This document shows positions 33,509 through 41,531 of a stretch of 64,000 nucleotides of DNA, piece after piece. The translations under genes were made by a program, and so were the position numbers. The notes under the pieces are model-generated. The model had not been told where the DNA came from, did no database searches, and saw only the letters and a program-made list of their open reading frames with translations. Source of the stretch: Arthrobacter sp. ISL-95 (GTDB lineage Bacteria; Actinomycetota; Actinomycetes; Actinomycetales; Micrococcaceae); contig NZ_JAGGPR010000003.1 of NCBI RefSeq assembly GCF_018613695.1, forward strand, positions 1-64,000, given 5' to 3'. Within the stretch, counting starts at the first letter, position 1. Each line of letters begins with the position of its first letter.

Positions 33509-34738
33509 TCAGTGGCCCAGACGGGACATCAGCACTGCGACGGCGGCAGAGACTCCCCCGGCCAGCGAACCTTCCAGCTCGGGTGCGAAGAACGGCGAGT
33601 GGTTGACGGGGATGGGACCAGGTCCAACATGCCCGGCCGTGGGTGTGCCGCCGAACATCCAGAACACGGACGGCACGCCGATGGCGGTACCCAGGTGCCC
33701 GAAGTCCTCGCTACCCATCATGGGAGGAGTGATTTCAACAGCCTCAGGGCCAAGCGCCAGCCGCAGGGCCTCAATGACGGGAGGAACGGCGTCGGGATCG
33801 TTGAAGCATTGCGGGAAGCGGTACATCTCCTCGATGTCAGGCTTCGGCGCCCCGGATGCGGCCGCTTCGGCCTCGATGATGCGGCGTACCGCCGCGAGGA
33901 CCTGGCCGCGGACGTCGTCTTCGAACGTTCGGATATTGAGCGTGAACTCGGCCGAGGCCGGGATGATGTTTTCCTTGAGGCCTGCGTGGAAGGTCCCCAC
34001 GGTGACGACGGCGGACTTCCGGGGATCCAGCTCGCGGGACACAATGCCCTGCAGTCGGGTGACCATGTGGGCGGCCATGACGATGGGATCGATGGAGTCC
34101 TGCGGTTGTGAGCCGTGCGACTGTTGGCCGTGAACGGTAACCCTCAGCGAATCTGCCATCGCGGCTACCGGCCCGCTGGAAATCGCAACAGTACCCACCG
34201 GCCGGGGCATGACATGCTGCCCGAAGACCACCTCCGGCCGCGGCGCTTTGTCCCACAGTCCGTCGTCGAGCATGGCCAGCGCACCGGCGGCAGTCTCCTC
34301 GCCGGGCTGGAAGATCAGCACCAAGGTCCCGGACCACGCGTCCGGGCTGCCGGCAAGCACCTCGGCGGCACCCAGGAGGCTGGCCACGTGGGTGTCGTGG
34401 CCACAGCCGTGCATGACCGGGACCGTGGTGCCATCAGGCAGTGTGCCCGTGTCCGTGCTGGCGTAGTCAAGCCCGGTGGCTTCCTCGATGGGCAGGCCAT
34501 CGGAATCGGCGCGGAAGGCCACCACGGGACCGGCGCCGTTGCGCAGGATTCCCACCACCCCTGTGCCACCGCAGCGGAAATGCTCAATGCCCAGGCTGTC
34601 CAGTTGCTCCTCGATCAGCGTGGCCGTGGCGAACTCCTGCATGGACAGTTCCGGATGTGCGTGAAGGTGGCGGTACAGGGCGTGGAGCTTGGCTGTCTGG
34701 TGGGTATCGAGCTGAAGGGCTGTGGCTGTTGACGTCAT
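33509..34738 (-). CDS. M20-family amidohydrolase
   Basis: A 409-residue metal-dependent amidohydrolase of the HipO/AbgB type, cleaving N-acyl amino acids or related amides in the cytoplasm. Metal ligands lie in MHGCGHDTHVASLLGA, FQPGEETAAGALAML and GQHVMP; GSEDFGHL is the late Glu/Asp motif. Third gene of an operon behind two membrane proteins. ATG at 34738 has AGGAA upstream; an earlier in-frame ATG at 34783 lacks support. The gap to the upstream gene is 60 bases. Confidence 0.9.
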   Translation of the reverse strand: MTSTATALQLDTHQTAKLHALYRHLHAHPELSMQEFATATLIEEQLDSLGIEHFRCGGTGVVGILRNGAGPVVAFRADSDGLPIEEATGLDYASTDTGTLPDGTTVPVMHGCGHDTHVASLLGAAEVLAGSPDAWSGTLVLIFQPGEETAAGALAMLDDGLWDKAPRPEVVFGQHVMPRPVGTVAISSGPVAAMADSLRVTVHGQQSHGSQPQDSIDPIVMAAHMVTRLQGIVSRELDPRKSAVVTVGTFHAGLKENIIPASAEFTLNIRTFEDDVRGQVLAAVRRIIEAEAAASGAPKPDIEEMYRFPQCFNDPDAVPPVIEALRLALGPEAVEITPPMMGSEDFGHLGTAIGVPSVFWMFGGTPTAGHVGPGPIPVNHSPFFAPELEGSLAGGVSAAVAVLMSRLGH

Positions 34739-34798
34739 GGTTCCTGACTTTCCTTGTGGCTGTGGCGCTTTGGCTTGGTGCATGCGAAGTGGGCGCTG

Positions 34799-35533
34799 CT
34801 ACTCGATGTGAATGGGCTTCGCCTCGGCAATGGTGCTCTTTCCGCGGAAAAACCACGCCAGCAGGATGGTGCCGAGCACTGCGATGGCGGTGGACACCAT
34901 GGCGAGCGAGGGCACCAGCGGCAGCACAACGAAGACGACGACTGCCGAGACCAGCAAAGCGAACACGGTGGTGCGGGGTTGCTTCATGGACACAATGGCC
35001 TGCACCAGCACGGCTCCCAGGACGGTGGGCAGCACGTAGAGCCGGGTGACGAGCAGGACCGACGGCGGGATGACGCTGATCAGCCAGCTGCCCAGGAGAC
35101 CGACGAAGATCGCCAAGGAGATCAGGTGGACAACTGCTGCGCCGCAGATAGCAACGACGGCGGCAAGTTCCGCCCGCTTGCTGCCCGGCTTTGCACCGAT
35201 GTTGGTTTGGGCGATCAATGCCGCTGGAAGGAGTTTGTTGGAGATGTTGCCAATCATGAACGCCTGGTACATCGCGGCCGGGCCCAGGATGGGATAGTAC
35301 GTGAGGGGTTCCACGATCCAGATGATGCCGAACGTTGCGGCAACTGCCGCGAAGGCAATCCAAAGCTGGGCGGGGCCAATATCCAGTCCGGTAGCGAAAA
35401 CTAGGTACAGCGGACCCGCTACGGAAATCAGGAGGCCGGCGATCATAGTGATCTGGCCCCAGCGGGACGTGGTGCGGTTGAAGTCCGCCATGGCGGTGTT
35501 GTTTGTGGTTGGAGCAGAAGTGATGGAAGACAT
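34799..35533 (-). CDS. multi-pass membrane protein of amidohydrolase operon
   Basis: The 244-residue protein has about seven predicted membrane segments starting with ITMIAGLLISVAGPLYLVFATG. A conserved-looking loop ITYP-like (LTYYPILGPAAMYQAFMIGNISNKLLPAAL) suggests a transport role, since similar GPAxxxxFxxGNxxNxxLP patterns occur in small permease subunits. I do not know a family name. ATG at 35533 has AAGGAA upstream. It sits between the DUF5058 gene and the M20 amidohydrolase and is probably a partner subunit for substrate uptake. Confidence 0.75.
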   Translation of the reverse strand: MSSITSAPTTNNTAMADFNRTTSRWGQITMIAGLLISVAGPLYLVFATGLDIGPAQLWIAFAAVAATFGIIWIVEPLTYYPILGPAAMYQAFMIGNISNKLLPAALIAQTNIGAKPGSKRAELAAVVAICGAAVVHLISLAIFVGLLGSWLISVIPPSVLLVTRLYVLPTVLGAVLVQAIVSMKQPRTTVFALLVSAVVVFVVLPLVPSLAMVSTAIAVLGTILLAWFFRGKSTIAEAKPIHIE

Positions 35534-35593
35534 GAGGGGTGTTCCTTTCGGGCTCAGGGAATGACGACGTCGTGCGGCTTGCGGCAAGCGGAC

Positions 35594-36343
35594 TTAGGCG
35601 CCGACGGCCAGGTAGGCGGCACCCAGGCCAATGACGATCGAGATTCCGAGACCCCATTCACGTAACCAGCTCTTGCCGAGTTTTTTGGCCAGCAACAGGC
35701 AGGTGCCCATGACCGCTGCCGAGACGACGAAGGACAGCACGTGGATTCCAGATTTTGGTAGTTCGGTGAGTCCCAGGCAGGAAAAGGCACCGATCAATGC
35801 CGCTGCCGGGACAATGGCCATGGCGGCGGGGTTCACGGAGCGGATCTTGGCGTCACCTTTGCGGAGCAGCGGAGTCAGGATCAGGGTGGCGAGCATCCAC
35901 ATGGCACCGCCGATGCTCATGGCGAAGAACGCGACGGCGAAGACGCTTTGGGTGTAGCTGGCATCGCCGAGCTTGGCGCCCATGGAACCTGCCGCTATGC
36001 CGGCGGCCGAAACATCGTAGGCGGCTGAGCCGATCAGGCCGATCCTGGACAACACTGCCGGCGCCCCGAAGAGACCCAGCAGCGCGATGGCCACCAGCGA
36101 TACCGCCAGGGAGGGACCAATGGCCGATACAGCGCCGGAGCGGAATGAGGTCTTGATGTCCTGCGCACTCATGTCCGCGGACGGAGCGGCCCGCCGGGCG
36201 GCCTTCATGAAGATGACGGACTGAATGATGATCACGCCGAAAACGCCTGCCACGCAGATCCACAGGACGGGATTGTTGGCGATAGCCAGGATGTCCGTTG
36301 AGTCGTTGGGGGCGAGCGGTTGAAGAGCCAGGGGTTGGTGCAT
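35594..36343 (-). CDS. DUF5058-like membrane protein
   Basis: A 249-residue integral membrane protein with about seven segments, resembling the DUF5058 family, which has been seen next to amidohydrolases in other genomes (from memory). Blocks include FRSGAVSAIGPSLAVSLVAI and FSCLGLTELPKSGIHVLSF. GGAGG lies five bases before ATG 36343, which settles the start. First gene of a three-gene operon; together with the next gene it is a good candidate for an uncharacterised permease. Confidence 0.8.
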   Translation of the reverse strand: MHQPLALQPLAPNDSTDILAIANNPVLWICVAGVFGVIIIQSVIFMKAARRAAPSADMSAQDIKTSFRSGAVSAIGPSLAVSLVAIALLGLFGAPAVLSRIGLIGSAAYDVSAAGIAAGSMGAKLGDASYTQSVFAVAFFAMSIGGAMWMLATLILTPLLRKGDAKIRSVNPAAMAIVPAAALIGAFSCLGLTELPKSGIHVLSFVVSAAVMGTCLLLAKKLGKSWLREWGLGISIVIGLGAAYLAVGA

Positions 36344-36490
36344 GGGAACCTCCGGTGTTGGCCCCTGAGCAAGTCCGCGTTCAAACCACGCTGTTCGGAT
36401 GCGGCGCTCCAGGGCAAAGCCTACCCAGCAACCAGATCGGCCAGTGGGTAACAAACACCTTCCGCTATGAGCCGGATCACACACAATAGC

Positions 36491-36526
36491 TGACGAAATC
36501 AGCCTGGGTGGTGGCTGAATCAGTCA
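36491..36526. promoter_or_regulatory. candidate operator between divergent amide-utilisation genes
   Basis: An imperfect inverted repeat TGACGAAATCAGCC/GGCTGAATCAGTCA, matching at 11 of 14 positions with an eight-base spacer, lies between the DUF5058 operon and the amidase gene. A third half-site CTGAATC occurs on the minus strand at 36549-36543. A regulator such as the nearby Lrp-type protein could bind here. Confidence 0.5.
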
Positions 36527-36613
36527 AAGCTTGCCCTGGGCCGATTCAGGGCTTCCCCCGGTCAATGTGACCCGGCACACTTTCAGGCAGTAGCAATCCA
36601 GCAAAGGAGCACC

Positions 36614-38062
36614 ATGCCTGACACCCTTGGCGACCTGTCCGCCGTCGAACTTTCCGCAGCGATTCGCACCAAGAAAGTCTCGGCTCGCGAAGCATTGGCC
36701 GACCACCTGAACCGCATTTCCGAGATAAATCCGGTGGTCAACGCAGTGGTGACCCTCGACGCTGAAGGTGCCCACTCCCTGGCACACCGTGCCGATCAGC
36801 TCACAGCTTCCGGCGCGGAACTACCACCCCTTCATGGGGTGCCCATGACCCACAAGGACACCAACAACACTGCAGGGATGCGCACCACCCAAGGCTCGCT
36901 GGCCTTGCGGGACTTCGTCCCCGACGCCGACGACCTCATCATCGCGCGATTGAAGGCGGCCGGAGTGGTCAGCACGGGAAAGTCCAACGTTCCCGAATTC
37001 GGCGCCGGCTCCCACACGTTCAACGACCTCTTCGGGACCACCACCAACCCCTACGCACCAACACTGAGTGCCGGCGGCAGCAGCGGCGGTGTGGCCGCCG
37101 TCGTCGCCTCCCGCGTCCAGAGCATCGGCGACGGCAGCGACATGGGCGGATCGCTCCGAATCCCGGCCTCCTTCTGCAATGTGGTGGGCTTCAGGCCTTC
37201 GACGGCGGTGATCCCCATGCCGTCCGACGTCAACGCCTATGCGTGGCTCGGAAGAACCGGCCCCATGGCCCGGAGCGTAGAAGACATCGCCTTATTCATG
37301 TCCGTGACTGCGGGCAGCGACCCTCGCGTTCCCCATCCCTTCGGATTGGACCCCGAGGTGTTTCGATCCACCTTGGAGACCGACATGCGAGGTGTGCGGA
37401 TCGGCTGGTCCCGCGACTTCGGCATCGGAGTACCCGTGGACCCGGAGATCGTGGATCATCTGGAGCGGCAATTGGGGATCTTCGAAGATCTTGGGGCAAT
37501 CGTTGAGGAAGCAGCCCCGGATTTCAGCGAAGCAGACCTGGTGTTCGGCAACACCCGTGCCCTGGACTTCGCGGCCGGTCTTGGGCCGCTCCTGGAGCGC
37601 GCCGGTGATGTCATCAAGCACGAAGTCCACTGGAACGTGAAGAAGGGATTCGCCCTCACGTCACGGGATGTCATTGAAACCGCAGCCGCCCGTACCCGCC
37701 TGGAATTGAGCGTGCAGGAGTTCTTTGGACGGTACGATCTTTTCGCCAGCCCCTGCGCCCAGGTGCTCCCCTTTGATGCCACCCTCCGGTACCCCGCGGA
37801 CATAGCCGGGACGGCCTCGGAAACATACTTGGATTGGATGCGATCAGCCTGCCTCCTGTCCGCAACCGGTCTGCCTGTGCTCAGTGTTCCCGCGGGATTC
37901 AGCTCGGCCGGTCTACCCATCGGTCTGCAGCTCGCCGGCAATCACTACACGGATATGCAGCTGCTCCGCTATGGCCGGGCCTTCGAGCAGCAGACGGGGT
38001 ACGCCGCCGTCGCCCCTGTTGTCACAGCAGGCCAGAAGCCCCTTACAACTGTGCGCGCATAA
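36614..38062 (+). CDS. amidase signature family enzyme
   Basis: The 482-residue amidase has the Ser-cisSer-Lys triad: Lys in MTHKDTNNTAGM, the glycine-rich GGSSGGVAAVVASR, and the nucleophile Ser in GSDMGGSLRIPASFCNVVG. The substrate is not evident; relatives act on acetamide-type, peptide or indole amides. It is divergent from the DUF5058-M20 operon and convergent with an Lrp-type regulator, overlapping it by 20 bases at the 3' ends. ATG at 36614 has AAGGAG upstream. Confidence 0.92.
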   Translation: MPDTLGDLSAVELSAAIRTKKVSAREALADHLNRISEINPVVNAVVTLDAEGAHSLAHRADQLTASGAELPPLHGVPMTHKDTNNTAGMRTTQGSLALRDFVPDADDLIIARLKAAGVVSTGKSNVPEFGAGSHTFNDLFGTTTNPYAPTLSAGGSSGGVAAVVASRVQSIGDGSDMGGSLRIPASFCNVVGFRPSTAVIPMPSDVNAYAWLGRTGPMARSVEDIALFMSVTAGSDPRVPHPFGLDPEVFRSTLETDMRGVRIGWSRDFGIGVPVDPEIVDHLERQLGIFEDLGAIVEEAAPDFSEADLVFGNTRALDFAAGLGPLLERAGDVIKHEVHWNVKKGFALTSRDVIETAAARTRLELSVQEFFGRYDLFASPCAQVLPFDATLRYPADIAGTASETYLDWMRSACLLSATGLPVLSVPAGFSSAGLPIGLQLAGNHYTDMQLLRYGRAFEQQTGYAAVAPVVTAGQKPLTTVRA

Positions 38063-38999
38063 CCCTGCCGCCGCGCTTCCGTGCATCAAGAAGGATGGAC
38101 ACATCCACGCCAGCGGCGTTTTGTGCCCATTCGGAGGTAGTGATGAAGCGGTACAGGTCGGTCATATCTTCCACGGTCACATCTGCCATGATCTGGTAAT
38201 TCCCGGCGATCGCCGCGGCATATCGGACAGTGGGAAGCTCGGCCAAACTCTTCCCCACGTGTTCAACGTGCTGCGGCGAGGCGCGGATCCAGAGCAGCGC
38301 TTCAACGCCAAGACCAAAGGATGAGGGCTCTACGATCGCCCTTAAATGGACTTGGTTATTGGTCAGCAACCATTCGCTGCGACGGCGGGCAGTCGCCTCT
38401 GAAACACCAACCCGGCGGCCCAAAGCTTCAAAACTCATCCGGCCATCGGCGCACAGCGCGTCCACGAGCTCGTTGTCCTGACGGCTCAAATCCTGTCGCG
38501 GCACCAGGGCGCCCGAATCCTGGGTGAATGTTGAACGGAGTGCCTCGGCTTTGTCTGCGGTGAGAATTTCCGGCCGCCAGCCGCGGATGGTCCGGAAGTA
38601 CCGAAGCACGGGATAGCTGGTGGAATCACGCAAGCCAAGGGTGGCCGGCAGCTCATCGGACAGAACCTCGCCCATGCGCGACGGTTCAGTGAGTACCTCG
38701 GCTACGCAGTCACTGGTACCTGTGGTGGTGTAAACGAAGGTGGTGTCGGAGCGCTGCGAAAGCGCGTGGACTGCGGCACGCACTGTGCCGGGCATGCACC
38801 GCATTTCCACCAGCACTACCGATGGTTTAGGGCGGATTCCCACCACGGCCACCGCACCGGATTCCAGCAACTGCGATCCCCTGCGGGCAACAGTTCGTTC
38901 TGCTTCCCCTAAGACGGCGGCCATCTTCCGCCACGGGCACCGCGGATCGAGTTGCAGGGCAGCAACAATCTGCCGCTCCAATGGGTCAAACACCACCAT
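38043..38999 (-). CDS. Lrp/AsnC-family regulator with two modules
   Basis: At 318 residues this is twice the usual Lrp length. Residues 1-150 contain a first HTH (WRKMAAVLGEAERTVARRGS) and ligand-binding-like half; residues 165-318 contain a second HTH (MSFEALGRRVGVSEATARRR) followed by a full RAM-type domain ending LDARKRGGRVMRAQL. Such double proteins act as one-protein dimers. Its position next to an amidase and M20 operon suggests that it controls them in response to an amino-acid-like ligand. Confidence 0.87.
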   Translation of the reverse strand: MVVFDPLERQIVAALQLDPRCPWRKMAAVLGEAERTVARRGSQLLESGAVAVVGIRPKPSVVLVEMRCMPGTVRAAVHALSQRSDTTFVYTTTGTSDCVAEVLTEPSRMGEVLSDELPATLGLRDSTSYPVLRYFRTIRGWRPEILTADKAEALRSTFTQDSGALVPRQDLSRQDNELVDALCADGRMSFEALGRRVGVSEATARRRSEWLLTNNQVHLRAIVEPSSFGLGVEALLWIRASPQHVEHVGKSLAELPTVRYAAAIAGNYQIMADVTVEDMTDLYRFITTSEWAQNAAGVDVSILLDARKRGGRVMRAQL

Positions 39000-39090
39000 G
39001 CCAACTCCGTCCGTCTGCGTCGCTCAATTTGACCACGGACTCCGGCGGCACTGCGTCGGCGAAGGCGAGTGGCGCCGTCGAGCCTTAACG

Positions 39091-39129
39091 GCAAGTGCCC
39101 CGCCCCCGTATAGGGGCCGGGGCACTTGC
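39091..39129. terminator. hairpin after aldo/keto reductase gene
   Basis: GCAAGTGCCCCG pairs with CGGGGCACTTGC (12 bp), with an additional CCCC/GGGG inside. It follows the reductase stop by 25 bases on the minus strand. No T run is present. Confidence 0.65.
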
Positions 39130-39153
39130 GGTCAACCTGGTTTAGGCTTGGAT

Positions 39154-39993
39154 TTAGGCGAAGTCGGAGACTGCCGGGTCCGGGCCGATGCGGCCCTCGG
39201 CACCGCGGTCCAAGCCGTTGAGGGCCTCGACGTCGGTGGCGTCCAGCGTGACGTTGAGCGCCGCGTAGTTTTCCTGAATGCGGGACTCCGTGACGGACTT
39301 GGGGATCACCACGTTGCCGATAGCCAAGTGCCAGGCGATGATGACCTGGGCCGGGGTGGCGTCATGCTTGGCAGCAATCTCAGCCACGGTTGCGCTCTCG
39401 AGGAGTTCGCCGCCTTGGCCCAGCGGGGACCATGCCTGGGTGAGGATTCCCTTGGAAGCATTGAATTCGCGAAGGTCAGCCTGGTTGAAGAACGGGTGCA
39501 GCTCCACCTGGTTGATGGCCGGAATAACGCCGGTCTCATCAATGATGTGCTGCAGGCCTTCCTTGGTGAAGTTGGAAACACCAATGGACTTGACCCGGCC
39601 GCGCTTCTTGAGCTCGATCAGGGCCTTCCAGGTGTCCACGTACTTTTCCTGCTTGGGCTGCTGCCAGTGAATCAGGTAAAGGTCCAGGGTCTCCAGGCCG
39701 AGGCGGTCCATGGACTCTTCAAAGGCCGCAAGGGTGGATTCGTAGCCCTGGTCCGCGTTCCACAGCTTGGTGGTGATGAAGATTTCCTCGGCGGAAAGAC
39801 CGGAGGAAGCAATGGCACGGCCGACGCCTGCCTCATTGCCGTAGATCTTGGCGGTATCGATGTGGCGGAACCCGGCCTCGAAAGCCTGACGTACTACCTT
39901 TTCGGCTACATCGTCTTCAACTTGCCACACCCCGTAGCCGAGCTGGGGGATGGTGTTGCCGTCGTTGAAAGTAAGTGTTGGTGACGAAGTCAT
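39154..39993 (-). CDS. aldo/keto reductase
   Basis: A 279-residue NADPH-dependent oxidoreductase of the AKR5 type. The catalytic tetrad residues are visible: Asp and Tyr in RHIDTAKIYGNEAGVG, Lys in FITTKLW and His in LYLIHWQQP. The C-terminal NADPH-binding block IPKSVTESRIQENYAAL is present. 2,5-diketo-gluconate or methylglyoxal reductase activity is possible, but the substrate is unknown. ATG at 39993 has AGG nine bases upstream; the ATG at 40002 touches that AGG and is less likely. Confidence 0.92.
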   Translation of the reverse strand: MTSSPTLTFNDGNTIPQLGYGVWQVEDDVAEKVVRQAFEAGFRHIDTAKIYGNEAGVGRAIASSGLSAEEIFITTKLWNADQGYESTLAAFEESMDRLGLETLDLYLIHWQQPKQEKYVDTWKALIELKKRGRVKSIGVSNFTKEGLQHIIDETGVIPAINQVELHPFFNQADLREFNASKGILTQAWSPLGQGGELLESATVAEIAAKHDATPAQVIIAWHLAIGNVVIPKSVTESRIQENYAALNVTLDATDVEALNGLDRGAEGRIGPDPAVSDFA

Positions 39994-40131
39994 GTCTGCC
40001 ATCCTGCCACCACACGGTCTCCAAAAGGGCTGAATACTACGCGGATCAGCTATGCGCTTAACTTCTTGCATGCAGGGAATAAAGGCGCACGCGTGTAGTT
40101 GCGCACGCGCGGCATTACGTTGAGACTGTGC

Positions 40132-40572
40132 TCAGGCGCCGAGTTGGCGCTCCGCGTCAGCAACCTGCTCGAACACCGACTCTGCCCGGCGCCGAACTGA
40201 CAACGCACCAACCGGCACAGGCCCCACGGCCAACCTCAACATGGCCGCAGCCTCAGCCGTTGTGGCCAAGGAGTTTCCCGCCTTGGACAAGGCGCGGTGC
40301 ACTCCGGCGAGTGATCCCGGAACATCCAGCCCATCACTTGGGGACCGTTTCTGCGCCTCGACGCAGATAATCCTCACCCGTGCAGATAATTCCGCCAGCT
40401 CGTTGGCTATCTCTACGAGCTCGTTGTAGAGCTGCTCATCATCGACGCCCTCAAGGACTTGGTGGTACCGGTCCAGTCCCCGGTGGAATCGGTCATGGGC
40501 ACGGCGCCACAGCCCTTTGCCAAGCTCCAGATCGTCCTTCCGCCCTTGCCGGACGGCCCCAAAGAAACCCAC
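40132..40572 (-). CDS. conserved helical protein cotranscribed with bpa
   Basis: The 146-residue protein is almost entirely helical with coiled-coil character (HDRFHRGLDRYHQVLEGVDD and NELVEIANELAELSARVR). It has no signal peptide or membrane segment. GTG at 40572 lies eight bases after the bpa stop, so it is coupled to the proteasome activator gene. I do not recognise a family; a role in proteasome or protein-quality control is suggested only by position. Confidence 0.75.
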   Translation of the reverse strand: MGFFGAVRQGRKDDLELGKGLWRRAHDRFHRGLDRYHQVLEGVDDEQLYNELVEIANELAELSARVRIICVEAQKRSPSDGLDVPGSLAGVHRALSKAGNSLATTAEAAAMLRLAVGPVPVGALSVRRRAESVFEQVADAERQLGA

Positions 40573-40580
40573 CTGCGAAC

Positions 40581-41246
40581 TCAGAGGTACTGACCCGGGC
40601 CGTGATCGGGGTCTTCCCTGCGGCCCTGGGAGGCAGGGCCGGGCGCACCCGGTGCAGCCGCCCGCTGCGGTTGACCGTTCTCGCCAATGATGATGCCCGG
40701 CGCAATGACAGTTCCCGGCGGGAGCTGACGGAGTTGCATCTGTGCGGCCGAGTGCTCCTTGGCGGCCTGCTGCGCGGCGATCGCTGCCTGAATACCGTGG
40801 AACAAGCCCTCCAGCCAGCCAACGAGTTGTGCCTGAGCGATGCGCAGCTCCGCATCGGAGGGCGCTTTCTCGTCAGGGAAAGGCAAGCTGATCCGCTCCA
40901 GCTCCTCGATGAGTTCCGGAGCCAGTCCATCCTCGAGTTCCTTGATGGACCGCTCGTGAATCTCAGCAAGCCGGCCGCGCGCAGCGTCGTCCAAAGGCGC
41001 GGACTTTACTTCTTCAAGGAGCTGCCGGACCATGGTGCCGATCCTCATCACCTTGGCCGGCTCATCAACAAGTTCGTGAAGGTTACCTTTGGGTTTGGCA
41101 TCGTTCGCCACCTCCTCCTCCACCACCTCGTCCTCCAAAGGGTGCTGTCCCCCGGGCTTCTCAAGGCCCTCGTCCAGCGTGGTTCCCTCCACAGGGGTGT
41201 CGTCCGAAGCCTCATCCTTGGGCTGAATGTTGTTCAGATCGCTCAT
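40581..41246 (-). CDS. bpa: bacterial proteasome activator Bpa
   Basis: The 221-residue protein matches Bpa/PafE (DUF2587): an acidic N-terminal tail, a four-helix core from VMRIGTMVRQLLEEVKSAPLDD to LVGWLEGLFHGIQAAIAAQQ, PPGTVIAPGIIIGENGQP, and the exact C-terminal GQYL motif that docks into the 20S proteasome. It forms a ring that opens the proteasome without ATP. It implies that this organism has a 20S proteasome elsewhere. First gene of an operon with a helical protein. Confidence 0.92.
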   Translation of the reverse strand: MSDLNNIQPKDEASDDTPVEGTTLDEGLEKPGGQHPLEDEVVEEEVANDAKPKGNLHELVDEPAKVMRIGTMVRQLLEEVKSAPLDDAARGRLAEIHERSIKELEDGLAPELIEELERISLPFPDEKAPSDAELRIAQAQLVGWLEGLFHGIQAAIAAQQAAKEHSAAQMQLRQLPPGTVIAPGIIIGENGQPQRAAAPGAPGPASQGRREDPDHGPGQYL

Positions 41247-41339
41247 CCGTTCATACTCTCACGTGCTTCACGCGTACCCCTGTCCGTGGCCCCGATTTTA
41301 GACTTCGTTCGTAGCGAAACTTTGCACCGGCTGATTACC

Positions 41340-41531
41340 TCAGCAGCACCTGCCTTGGGGGTTGCTGTCCTGCCGGTCCATTCTGTCCCGCCAAAACTCG
41401 CGTTCAGTCATGACGGAACCGGAATGGCCGCTGGCTTCGAAGTGCTCAAGGTACTTCCGGTACGCATCAGCACCCATGAGCGAGCCCATGTAGGTGGCGA
41501 AGCCCCGAAGGCCCCTAACGACGGCGTTCAT
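41340..41531 (-). CDS. YbdD/YjiX-family small protein
   Basis: A 63-residue protein with the YbdD/YjiX pattern: MGSLMGADAYRKYLEHFEAS followed by MTEREFWRDRMDRQDSNPQGRCC. In other bacteria such proteins pair with CstA/BtsT-type transporters and are needed for pyruvate uptake. ATG at 41531 overlaps the cstA stop by one base (TGATG), so coupling is direct. Confidence 0.9.
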   Translation of the reverse strand: MNAVVRGLRGFATYMGSLMGADAYRKYLEHFEASGHSGSVMTEREFWRDRMDRQDSNPQGRCC

